From Lactarius indigo (Eukaryota > Basidiomycota > Agaricomycetes > Russulales > Russulaceae), in NCBI GenBank assembly GCA_025766275.1, contig JAFKAC010000102.1, positions 124,001 to 188,000 on the forward strand: a stretch of 64,000 bases of DNA, written 5' to 3'. A model generated the notes under the pieces. The model searched no databases. It was not told where the DNA came from and was given only the letters and a program-made list of their open reading frames with translations. Position numbers and translations under genes: made by a program. Shown one piece after another: positions 1 through 9,409 of the stretch (its first letter is position 1; each line of letters begins with the position of its first letter).

Positions 1-3000
1 CTCACAGTCGGCATCCCATTGAATAGGTGTGCCACGTCGTGGGCTGCCTTCCAGCAACTTATACATTGGTCCAGCAGTCTTAGCGAACCCCCGTATGAAT
101 CGGCGGTAGTATCCGGCGACATTTAGGAATCCGCGTACCTCGGAAATCGTCGAGCACGAAGGCCATTTTAGGATCGCGTCAACCTTTTCCGGGTTGGTTC
201 GAAGGCCTTCGCCAGACGCTATGTGACCCAGGTAAAGTATAGATGAGCGGCCCCACGTACACTTCTTTTCGTTCAGGATGAGGCCATGCTTGTGGAGCGC
301 ATTTACGACATCAAGAACGTTTTGAATGTGTTCGTCCTTTGTGCGAGAGAAGATGATGACATCATCGAGGTAAACCATCGCGCAGCGATCAATGAAGGTG
401 CGTAATATTTCATTCATCATGCTTTGGAAAGTCGCAGGTGCGTTGGTAAGTCCAAACGGCATTACTCGGAATTGAAAATGACCGTACCGACAGGTGAACA
501 CGGTTTTCTCTTTGGCGTCATCGGCGAGCCTCACCTGCCAATACCCGCTGCGCAAATCCAGGCATGTGAAGAATCGCGCTCCTGCAAGGTTTCGATAACA
601 TTCATCTATGCGAGGTAGAGGGTAGGCGTTCGATTTGGTAAGTTTATTGAGAGCGCGGTAGTCGACGCAAATGCGCGACGTACCGTCCTTCTTCGGGACA
701 GGGAGTAAGGGAGACGACCACGGTGAGTCTGAGGGCTCAATCACTCCCTCATCTAACCCTTCGTCGACAAACTTTTTAATAGACTCATGTTCGACCGGCG
801 TAAGGGGTCGTCCATATCGTCTCAGCGGCTTTGCGTCCCCTACGTCAATTTCATGGACCCATTTTCGAAGCGGCGGGAAGCCCACCTTGTCCCTGAAAGC
901 GCCTGGTACGCTTTCTTTTATGATTCGTTTGATTCGCTCACCAAACGTTTCATTTGTAGACACAACGCTCCCCTTGTTCGTGACCATCGACTGATCGTCT
1001 CGAACTTCTTGATTCGGCGTATGATGGAGGAGTGCGGGACGAGGTGGCCCTTGATGCTTGGGCCTCAGGCGCCAGGCGATTTTTGTTAACAGGTTCGTAA
1101 CCCCAGACTTTTCTTTGGACGAGCGTGGCTTAATGAAGAAGCGGGTTCGCTCTTCCGGATGGGTTAGTTCATAGGCGTCATCATCCCATCGCGGGGCGGC
1201 ATGATGTCTCTTCAGCCAGGTTCGTCCCAATAATAAGTCGTAGCGGAACTGCGACGCGTCGTCTAGGACATAAGCATAGCATTGCGAGAACAAGCCGCCT
1301 ATCTTGAGGGCGAACGCTGCGAATGCGGTAGTGGTTGTTCGTCCGGCGCCGACGATTTCTCTGGCAGTAATGGGGAAGAGCTGGGCTCCCGCGAGTCTCG
1401 CCTTTTGTTTGGTAAGATAATTCGATTCAGCTCCCGTGTCAAGAATGGTGTTGACAGAGACAAAAGCCGAAGCGTTTGTTGACGATGTCGACTTCGGAGG
1501 TCCAATCTGCATCTCATATATTGGCAACCCGGGGTGCGCTACATTGAAGACCTCAAGAGGATTCTCTTTACTGCCTTCCGGAGCAACGCAGGACCCTTCA
1601 GAGAAGGTAGGAGAGACGGGTCGCCAAGTTGTTTCTATTACAGGGCTGTCAGAGAAGACGGGTGAGACAGGTCGCCAATTTTCTTCTTCTGTTGACCCGC
1701 CGAAGAATGGGCTCGGAGTACTTTGCCACTTCCTCGGGACAACGTCGGATGGCTTCACTAGGTCTTCGCTCGGCGGTCCCGGATCTCCAGGAGGTACGGG
1801 GTGAATAGGGGGCCAGAATTGGCTCCAGTCATCGCCGCCTCCTTCGCATTCACTGAAGATGATTTTTGCTAACTCTTCTTCTTCGTCTGCAGTAAGTGGA
1901 CCTCCGTTGTCGTCCATGAGATTGGCTTCTGTGGTGAGGTACTGTAACTCTAGATCCGGCTTTTCAGGATCATATTTCTCCGGAGTATATTCTTCAGACG
2001 CGTAGCGCTCCGAAGGATATTGAAGCTCTGGTTCGGGTTCTTCAATGGGGTAGTCCTTCGGTGGAGATGCCTCTGACTGATATCCCTCCACTACTGGTTC
2101 TTCGGCAATGTCTTCAAACACATGTAAGGGTCTGGTTGATTTGGTACGTCCGTTCATCATCCTCTTCTCCGCGCCTTGCGCTGATCGTCGTAAGGGCTTG
2201 CGGCAATCTCGCGCAAAATGCCCCAACTCGTTACAATTATAGCAGCGAGCCGTGGGTGGGGGCTTACGCGGATCCCTACTCATGTTCATCGCGTCCAAGT
2301 CCATTGGCTCAGAACGACCTGTTGACGCTGCGGACGACAGGTAAGGCATAGTCGTCGAAGGGGATGTCTGATACTTCTTGAAGACTTTTAGAGGTCCGGG
2401 CTGAGTTCCTATCGCTCCAGAGGCCAACCGGTTGAGGCTGTCCCATTGTCTAGCGGTCGCATAGAGAACCGCCATATCTTGTTCAGACCGGGCCATAATT
2501 TGTATTGACAAGTCTTTAGGGAGCTTTCGAACAAAACGGTACTTGCGATCGTTGAACGTCATTTCATCGGCTGGAATCTGGGACTCAATATCCTCAAAGC
2601 GACGAGTGTAATCAGTAATCCCTCCGCGGCAAGTAAGATTCTCCAGACGAGCCCGGAGTTCGTTAGCGTGTGCCGGGTGAGCCCAATGGTCCATCATCAT
2701 TTGCTTTAATTCATCCCAAGCAGGAATGCGTCCCCCGAGAGCAAGCCTTCGGGCATGATACCAAGCGAGCGCGGTGTCCCGGAAAACTTGGGTCGCATAG
2801 TTTGTCCAACGGGCTTTCGGTACGCGACAGGTGCCCAACGCATCCTCTGCTAATACTAACCATGCAGCAACGTTATCTGCAGCCCTTCCAGCAAACGGTT
2901 GAATAGTAAGACGTTGGAAATTTGCTTCGCTGGGAGATGAAGTACGCTGAGGGGGTGGCGGGGCTGCGATAGTAAGGTTGGTGTGGGAAAAAGCAGTCTC

Positions 3001-3189
3001 TATTGCATTCTGAAACTGCTGCGACGTGACTATGGTACCTTCCACAGCTTGGAAGCGTTGTTCGAAACCGTGAAATATCATACGCATAGCCTGGTACATG
3101 TCGGGCGTTAATCCCTGCTGCAGGATCTCAATGGGAGACCTCCCAAGTCCCCCTGCCTGTCCTGCCGGGACTTCTGTGTTCGGTTCCAT
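1..3189 (-). CDS. Ty3/gypsy retrotransposon gag-pol polyprotein, partial (runs off left edge)
   Basis: Starting at the ATG at 3189, the minus strand is open without one stop codon to the window edge (1063 codons), so gag and pol are a single fused frame. The first ~280 codons are a gag-like region. A CCHC zinc knuckle (CYNCNELGHFARDC) lies near 2215-2255. An acidic/proline-rich spacer follows. An aspartic protease motif (LDTGAESN) lies near 1410-1440. A reverse transcriptase domain occupies roughly 1-700 and carries YLDDVIIFS near 345-375, with the catalytic YxDD. RNase H and integrase would lie left of the window. In such elements the polyprotein forms particles, copies the RNA and integrates the cDNA. 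The absence of stops or frameshifts suggests a recent, possibly active copy. Family assignment rests on domain order and the YLDD motif. No frameshift separates gag from pol, as in several fungal gypsy lineages. Confidence 0.9.
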   Translation of the reverse strand, partial: MEPNTEVPAGQAGGLGRSPIEILQQGLTPDMYQAMRMIFHGFEQRFQAVEGTIVTSQQFQNAIETAFSHTNLTIAAPPPPQRTSSPSEANFQRLTIQPFAGRAADNVAAWLVLAEDALGTCRVPKARWTNYATQVFRDTALAWYHARRLALGGRIPAWDELKQMMMDHWAHPAHANELRARLENLTCRGGITDYTRRFEDIESQIPADEMTFNDRKYRFVRKLPKDLSIQIMARSEQDMAVLYATARQWDSLNRLASGAIGTQPGPLKVFKKYQTSPSTTMPYLSSAASTGRSEPMDLDAMNMSRDPRKPPPTARCYNCNELGHFARDCRKPLRRSAQGAEKRMMNGRTKSTRPLHVFEDIAEEPVVEGYQSEASPPKDYPIEEPEPELQYPSERYASEEYTPEKYDPEKPDLELQYLTTEANLMDDNGGPLTADEEEELAKIIFSECEGGGDDWSQFWPPIHPVPPGDPGPPSEDLVKPSDVVPRKWQSTPSPFFGGSTEEENWRPVSPVFSDSPVIETTWRPVSPTFSEGSCVAPEGSKENPLEVFNVAHPGLPIYEMQIGPPKSTSSTNASAFVSVNTILDTGAESNYLTKQKARLAGAQLFPITAREIVGAGRTTTTAFAAFALKIGGLFSQCYAYVLDDASQFRYDLLLGRTWLKRHHAAPRWDDDAYELTHPEERTRFFIKPRSSKEKSGVTNLLTKIAWRLRPKHQGPPRPALLHHTPNQEVRDDQSMVTNKGSVVSTNETFGERIKRIIKESVPGAFRDKVGFPPLRKWVHEIDVGDAKPLRRYGRPLTPVEHESIKKFVDEGLDEGVIEPSDSPWSSPLLPVPKKDGTSRICVDYRALNKLTKSNAYPLPRIDECYRNLAGARFFTCLDLRSGYWQVRLADDAKEKTVFTCRYGHFQFRVMPFGLTNAPATFQSMMNEILRTFIDRCAMVYLDDVIIFSRTKDEHIQNVLDVVNALHKHGLILNEKKCTWGRSSILYLGHIASGEGLRTNPEKVDAILKWPSCSTISEVRGFLNVAGYYRRFIRGFAKTAGPMYKLLEGSPRRGTPIQWDADCE

Positions 3190-3441
3190 CTCCTTTTCGT
3201 CGGCGCACTAATACCGCGGGCCTATTGTATGGGTTGCGCAACCAAAAGAGTGTCGCGATAGCCGGAGTGCGAATACTCGACTGGCCAGAGTTAGGTCAGC
3301 CCGGCGCTATTACAGCGTTAAAGAATATACCTATAGGTCTTTTATTTTGTCGACGCGCTTCCCAATTTTTGTGCGAACAACTGTTTCTTTACTTGACCGT
3401 GAACTTCCTAAAAAGGGTGCGAGCTGAGATTAGGGGTAGCC

Positions 3442-3461
3442 TCACACTTGATCAAGTGTGA
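3442..3461. repeat. 20-bp perfect palindrome in the candidate LTR
   Basis: Arms read TCACACTTGA and its exact reverse complement, with no spacer. It sits mid-LTR. It could be a dimeric regulator site or an RNA hairpin; nothing further can be said. Confidence 0.5.
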
Positions 3462-3720
3462 TGTCGCCCACTTCCGTGTGACTTCTTGACTAAGCGATTC
3501 GTAACGGTAAGGAATGATGGGCGAGAGAATTCTGTGATTCCTGTCGCAAACTCGCTGGTTTAAATACATTTGGACTACACGCTTGCGCGTCGCGCTGACG
3601 CGGCCTACTCCTATCTTACAAGAATACATCTGAGACATTCAGTAGGAAACGATCTCGGAATACCTGCAATATACAGGCTTGCGCGTTGCTTTCATAATAC
3701 GGGGAGGTCACAAGACCCCG

Positions 3721-3739
3721 ATGAGTCACGCTGACTCAT
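3721..3739. promoter_or_regulatory. Paired TGASTCA (Gcn4/AP-1-type) sites in the candidate LTR
   Basis: Two inverted arms, ATGAGTCA and TGACTCAT, are separated by CGC, so two consensus bZIP sites of the Gcn4/CPC1/AP-1 type lie about 10 bases inside the outer LTR edge, where U3 promoter elements would be. The motif is seen directly; regulation by a bZIP factor is inference. Confidence 0.4.
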
Positions 3740-3744
3740 TCGGT

Positions 3745-5093
3745 TCACAACAAGCGTTCATTGTCACGTGCATCCGCATCCGCTCCGCGTTCCAGCAATA
3801 GCCGCACGACGTCTCGATGACCGAATTCCGAGGCCATGTGTAAGGGAACGCGGCCGTCGTCGCTGCGGGAATGGATGTCCGCATTGCGCTCGAGTAACAC
3901 TTGTGCTTCGTCGGGCCGTCCTTTCCACGCTGTCAGGTGCAGTGGCGTCCAGTGGTCATCTTGCCGGGAATTTGCATCGGCGCCGTGATCGAGCAGCCAC
4001 CGTACGGTGTCGATAGTCCCATGCAATGACGCTACGTGTAGCGGAGTCCTCTCCCACAGGCCCCTGATATCCACGATTGCGCCGTGATGGTAGAGTAAGT
4101 CTGCAATGTGGACATGTTTTCTGTGCAGCGCCGCAAGGAGCGGGTTCAGGATACGACCGCCAATTGCGTTTACTTGTTCTGGGTGCTTTGCAATGAGGTG
4201 AACTGCCAGATCATAGAATCCATAAAGCGCGGCATAGTATAGGGGGACAGGACGCCGGACGAGGGAGGAATACGAGAAGCCATCCCAGTACCCGTCTATG
4301 TAATGCACTCGAAGCCATGCCGCAAAATGTGGCTTCGATGAGTCAAACAGAACTTCCATCCCATCCCGTACACGCGACGAAACATTCTTGAATTGCGCGT
4401 GGTCCATCCAGTGTTGAGCTGCATATCCTACGAGAGGGAAGCTCTCAACACTCTCCTTGTCAGCATGTTCATCCAAACAGAGTAGGACTCCAAGACAGGA
4501 CCGCGCAAGGATGGTATGTGCTGCCTCGAGGGTGACATGATGCCGCGAGACGTCCGGGTCGATTGAATTCGCCAGGCGTTGTGAAGTCAGGAACTCTTTC
4601 ACCGAGAAATGTGAAAATTGAACCACATGCCGCCTATGGAGTTCCTATCAGGTTGCCAGTAACCGGGGTCTCTGGGTGATACTGGCCAACAAAAGGATGC
4701 CGAAGCCAGCGAATATCACTTTGGCTGGCGAGAAGACCTGATAAACAATAGATCAGAGTATGGATCATAGACGTCCAGAATCCTGGGACTGACCAGCCTG
4801 ACACCTTTTCCAAGTGTGGTGGAAAACGCATAGAGGACATTCACTGTGGAGGTAAGCCACCTTGCTTGTGTCCCGTCGCCACCGTGGGACAGGCCAAACT
4901 CCTGTACCTGGTCTTTAAGTATGGTGAGGATATCACTCGGAGAGTTGCAGGATTGCAGCTGGGCTGCTAGTGGATGCGCGAGAAGGTCTTTCTTTGTCTG
5001 CTTCTCGTACAATTTAAGGGCGGCATTGACGATGGATTGGAAATTGGACGAAGACGAAGACGAAGACGCGAAGGGGTTCGGACTATGAGGCAT
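3745..5093 (-). pseudogene. NLR-like gene remnant: Goodbye domain + ankyrin repeats, NACHT missing
   Basis: Exon 1 (5093-4803) begins MPHSPNPF and encodes the start of a fungal Goodbye-type N-terminal domain (IVNAALKLYEKQTKKDLL). A GT-AG intron (4802-4738) leads to VFSPAKVIFAGFGILLL, which continues that domain. That frame then stops near 4650. From about 4624 another frame encodes VQFSHFSVKEFLTSQRLA, the stretch that in Goodbye-NACHT-ankyrin proteins lies after the NACHT domain. Ankyrin repeats follow (TPLHVASLHG, TPLHLTAWKG, VPLHMASEFG). The several hundred residues of NACHT ATPase are gone, and the two halves are out of frame and joined by ~30 bases. The 3' end is cut by the gypsy LTR after codons for RDNERL. 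STAND proteins of this kind act in fungal self/non-self recognition; this copy should not. Confidence 0.8.
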
Positions 5094-6420
5094 TGAAAGG
5101 TGTTCGTTGGTTGTGAGTGGATAGTATTAAACCCTTGAACGAGAGATATGCCTGATGGGAAGATGAAATCGTTCGCCGAACACAACCACTACACAGCATA
5201 ACCAAAGACCCCAACATGGTGGTGAACGGGAACGATAGACGCTCAGAAACGTGACGCGTGACGTGTGACGGGTAACCGTCGTCGGTTCCGACCTCTCATC
5301 ACCTTGCTCTGCAAGGTCCTGTAGAAAATGGAATGACTAAGCGATCTGACAGCTGACAAATGCAAGGTCACATGCATCAACATTTCCTTTTTGCGCGTCG
5401 ATTTTTGCTCTGGGTACATCACCAATAGCGTTCATTTGCTTGAAGTGTCAACAGACAACATGTTGTGTTATGAATAATGACTTCTGGTGCTCCACAACAT
5501 CGAGCAAGGTCACAGTCGACAAGGTCGACGCCTAGTCACATAGGTTTTGCTTTCAACTGGCAGCGCAGTAAGTAAGATACCACATGGTGCGGCGTACGGG
5601 GTCATCCGGTCATGTCCAAGGAGGTAATGATGAGCTCTACTATCTCACTGTCACCTTCCTCGGGCTTGTGCCAGTGCTTCGCCGCATATTTAATATTAAA
5701 AAATATATTATAGGGTACTTGCGTGTCCTGGCACTGTCTGCATTGGCATGGGTTGACGGTCACAGGTGGGGGTAGATGAGAACTTGACGTGCGTTACGGC
5801 AACGGGAGAAAACCTTGTCTTTGGTGTGCCCTGTGGTCCAGGGTGCATGGATGGCCTGCAAGCGACCGAATTTGCGCCAACTGGAGGTCCGGTCAGCTGG
5901 CTGCTCGGGGATTGCACTCCCTCATTCTGTCTCTCCTAATCCTCGCCCATTTTGCGGTGAGAGGAAGACAGCGGGACTTATCTTGCTAATTGCTAAGGGA
6001 ACGCTGGGCTTCCGAACGCGGCAGAGTGATAAACGCAAGACAGGAAATCGAGTTACTGATTCTACAAAGTGTTTGGCATACTTGGACTTGGACCATCCTG
6101 CAACCTTCGTAGAGTTATAACTTGGGTGTATCGTTCGATCTTCGTCATTCTGTCGCCAAGGCCCTCTCTGCAGAAATTCCCCAATTGTCGGCAAGCGGAA
6201 ACATAGAATTGGAACTGCACCTTTCTAAGAATTATCGCCAAGGCATTATCGGATAGACATGTGTGTCAATAGTATTATCACATACAAGGAGGATACATAC
6301 AAGTGGTACAAGTGGTGGTTAAGCCAAGGCCATACAGTAAATAAACCGAAGACCAATCAACAGCACTTACGGTGTTCAACCCTAAAGGTGGAACGAAAGG
6401 TAAAAAAAAAAAAGGTCGAT
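5094..6420. other. Gene-poor spacer
   Basis: No coding region recognised. The right part (about 6150-6420) is related to about 24180-24420: both are the 3' flank of the P450 copies, sharing patches such as CTGCAGAAATTCC and TTGGAACTGCACC. It ends in a run of ten A near 6402. Confidence 0.5.
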
Positions 6421-8639
6421 TTAGTCATGAAGCGCCGTGAGCACCGCTTCCCTCACAGTCGACGACCGCGGTCTAATTGTACATTTGAACGGCTTCGGGC
6501 AGCTACAAATTGGCGCAACGTGCACCACAAGTGCCGGCACGACCCCGGTCAGCGCAACAAATAATAGGCGCCAGGGCAACGCAGGGAGACAGGATAGAGA
6601 GGGGTCTGAGAACTCACGAGGCGAGCCGGAAGATGAACTCCTGCGCAGGTGGAATGGGGCGACCGTCGGCATCTGTTACAGGAAGGAACTCGAATGCGGC
6701 GAGCATGTTCACTATCGTTATCCACACCGTATCTAACGCGAGGAAACGGCCTGGACATATGCGACGGCCAAAGCCAAACGTGGCGCCCGGGAACGGTGCG
6801 CGGGCGGCGGGATCGAGGAAGCGCTCTGGCTTGAATTTCAAGGGTTCTGGGTAGGTCGTGGGATCGTGCAAGATCGCCCTAAGAGATATGAGCGAGTAGT
6901 GTGAGCGTATAGCGGCAAGTGTCATAGACGCCGGTGGCCTACCATGAGTTGAAGAAGATCATGCTCCCGGCAGGAATAAAGTAGCCATTATAGACGTCAT
7001 TCTCGGTCAGAAGGTGCGGGAAACCTGGGAGAACAACTTGTGAGCACATTACGAAGCGGATGATAGATGGCATTGATCTGACCAAGGGGGGCAAGAGGGT
7101 TCCATCGCAATACTTCATACAGTATGGCTTTGACATACGGGAGCGCATCTTGATCCCCAAACTCGGGAAGGTGACCATGGCCTAATACTGAGTCAATCTC
7201 CTCTTGAGCGCGCTTTTGAACTTCTGGGTAGAGCACCATCGCAAGCACGAAGGACTGAATCGCCGCTGTGGTCTAAAGAAAGAACTTAGATTATAGCTAG
7301 GTCCAAAAAGTATCCATCAGACCGTGTCGATACCCCCTCAAATGTCACAGGGGAATATTAGCACTCGTACTCGACATATGAAACGAAATATCTTACCAGC
7401 ATATATATTGTGTAGCAATGCTTCCGCCATATATGTCGCTTCTGGTGTTGATTTTTCAGAAAGGTCAGTGATCATTGATGTCGCAATGGAAGGAGCCGCC
7501 CTGTTTTCCTCCTGATCGGTCGTTAAGAGAAAACAACTAAACTGGGATGGGAGTTGCAGAACAATGCGTACCAGTGCCTTCTTCACAGTCTTGTATAGTA
7601 TTTCACGGGACTGTTCTAGCTTACGTTTGTATATGTCGGCGTCCTTCTTGAAGCTAGCACCAGGGAACCACCACGGAAAGTGAATGTCTGTCCAAAGAAG
7701 CTCGAGGTTACCCATCACACTCACGCCCTAAGAAAACATGGCGTACAGAATGGAACAAAGTTGAAGATGTTACCCCTGCTTTGGGCCACAGATATACCTT
7801 GAAGGGCCTCGTCCGTGCGCGTAATATTTGGGTCATCTCGTAGGTCAATGTCGATGCCATACGTCAACGACAGGTTAGCCCTGCCGACCGTCCTAGTATG
7901 GTCCAGTTAGGAACATTGCTAGAGCTAGTCGAGGTAAGGGACAGGTGACGCACTGGTGGAGGTGCTTTAAGAAGTCTTGCGGAGTGTCGAGTAGGTTGCA
8001 CAGAAGTTGTCGAGCAGTTTTCACTTGTATCGGGTGGTATCGGTGAACCACGGCTGGCTGCAAGTGAGCGTATAATGCTTTAGTCCAGTCCCTCCATTTG
8101 TTTCCATACGGAAAGAAACTGAGCGACCAGCTTCCTAAGTCAAGCCTGCGCAAGTTGTCAGTGACGGCTTTGTTTCCGGTATCACACCTTCTCACAATTC
8201 AGTCAAGGTCCTTAATTGAGGTCTTGAATACGATAGGTTGTCATGTTGACGGTAGATTTGACATGACATGTACATACCTATCAGAGTATATGGATGACCG
8301 CTTCTCGAGCAGATCGTTTGACGCCTTCTCAGAGTTCAAAATGATCAAATGCATCCCAAGAATCTCCAGATGGAGGATATCAGATCCTGAGCATCGATCG
8401 ATGAGGTACAAAAAAAAGGAGACCACCGTTTGCTTACCGAGATCCCGTCCCAATTTTTCGTATCTTTTCCATGATTCAGGCTGATTGGGTAGGTCATGTA
8501 GGTTCAAGTTCCCGATCAGCGGCAGGCCTTTGGGACCAGGAGGGAAGGGGAACGGTGACCGTTGTCTTCTCTGCAATAATATATACGCAACCACTGAAAG
8601 TAGGGAACCGGTTAAAAGTTGGAAGTAGGTAAAGCTCAT
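6421..8639 (-). CDS. Cytochrome P450 monooxygenase, copy 1
   Basis: A membrane-anchored haem monooxygenase. From ATG 8639 the protein starts with a hydrophobic N-terminal anchor, a basic patch and the proline hinge PFPFPPGPKGLPLIGN. Later exons give FFPYGNKWRDW (C-helix WxxxR region), an oxygen-binding I-helix region near 7265-7400, EVLRW (ExxR of the K-helix) near 7110, PERF near 6815, and the haem loop FGFGRRICPGR near 6760 with the Cys ligand. About nine short GT-AG introns keep frame, including a last one (from about 6612) that carries the C-terminus on to ALHD and a TAA at 6421-6423. One junction near 7740-7800 is uncertain: the obvious acceptor TTAG shifts frame, while an acceptor at TTTGGACAG restores it. 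It resembles Agaricomycete P450s often labelled O-methylsterigmatocystin oxidoreductase; the substrate is unknown. A TATA-like ATATATAAG lies 115 bases upstream. Confidence 0.85.
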
Positions 8640-8752
8640 CTCCAGAAGTGGTTGAAAGTGCAGGGTGAGTAAAATGGGGCTGCTAACTGGTGGCTACCGA
8701 CTGGTAGCACAGTCGTGAGAGCAATACAACCGGCTGTCCTTCAGCTCGCAGG

Positions 8753-8761
8753 CTTATATAT
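8753..8761 (-). promoter_or_regulatory. TATA-like element upstream of P450 copy 1
   Basis: ATATATAAG on the minus strand, about 115 bases before the ATG at 8639. The second P450 copy has no equivalent at that distance because its homology to copy 1 ends just upstream of its start codon. Confidence 0.4.
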
Positions 8762-8762
8762 G

Positions 8763-9380
8763 CTGTTGAGCGCTTGGTTCAGGCGCAAGCGGGTAATGGG
8801 GGTGAGAAACAGATATAAGACATGGTTACCAGTCACCAATAGACTATAGACTATATATAAGTGCCGAGCGACTTATTGCCGACTTTTGCGCCGACTACTA
8901 GTCCACAGATGATGACACACCCTTGAGGTTTTCTGCAGGGAAGGCGTTGGAGAAGGCTTGGGAGAAGGCATTGGAAGAAGCACAAGAAGGATTTGAAATA
9001 GCTGCAATGGTTTGCTCCGTTGGACAGGTCACGGACAGTATACCCATAATTCCATGAAAAGTTCTAGATGGTCAACTCTTTATCAGCAAAACAAAATTAG
9101 CCGTGACGCGTGACTAGGTAAACTGATTCCTACCATATTTGGGTGTCACCAGTCACACTAGCGATTCCTAGTAGCGTTCTTGGTAACATTTTGTTTTCCT
9201 GATGCATGATGGCGACGGGTCACCGACGGAGCGCTTTATGCACATTGTACGCAAGTGTATCCTTTCAATATCAGAAAAATAGATAACTTAGGCATTTTCG
9301 CCTGTCTAGGGTCATATCTAAGGCCCTGGCGGCTCGGACTTGCCAATGTACATTGTAGCCTCGCCGACGTCGATGTCGCC
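8763..9380. other. Spacer between P450 copy 1 and the candidate Plavaka element
   Basis: No gene recognised. There is a second TATATATAAG-like stretch on the plus strand near 8854, with no convincing reading frame behind it. Confidence 0.4.
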
Positions 9381-9409
9381 CCATCAGGGAAATCGGGAAA
9401 GTTGAAATT
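9381..9409 (+). repeat. Candidate left terminal inverted repeat
   Basis: Begins CCATCAGGGAAATCGGG and aligns with the reverse complement of 17600-17628 at 23 of 29 positions. Confidence 0.4.

Larger units (their letters stand above)
3226..3749 (-). repeat. Candidate 5' LTR of the gypsy element
   Basis: Upstream of gag-pol on the minus strand, a ~524-base segment starts TGTGAACCG (at 3749) and ends CATACA (at 3226), which fits TG...CA LTR ends. The outer edge is supported because the ankyrin reading frame breaks exactly there and its stop codon is supplied by LTR bases. The inner edge is weaker: I see no obvious tRNA-complementary TGG primer site next to it. The partner LTR is outside the window, so the ends cannot be confirmed by comparison. 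Confidence 0.5.

Noticed and set aside
6614..6925. Ending P450 copy 1 at the TGA at 6614
   Set aside because: That TGA is part of a GTGAGT donor; splicing adds a C-terminal exon conserved in both copies and ending LHD.
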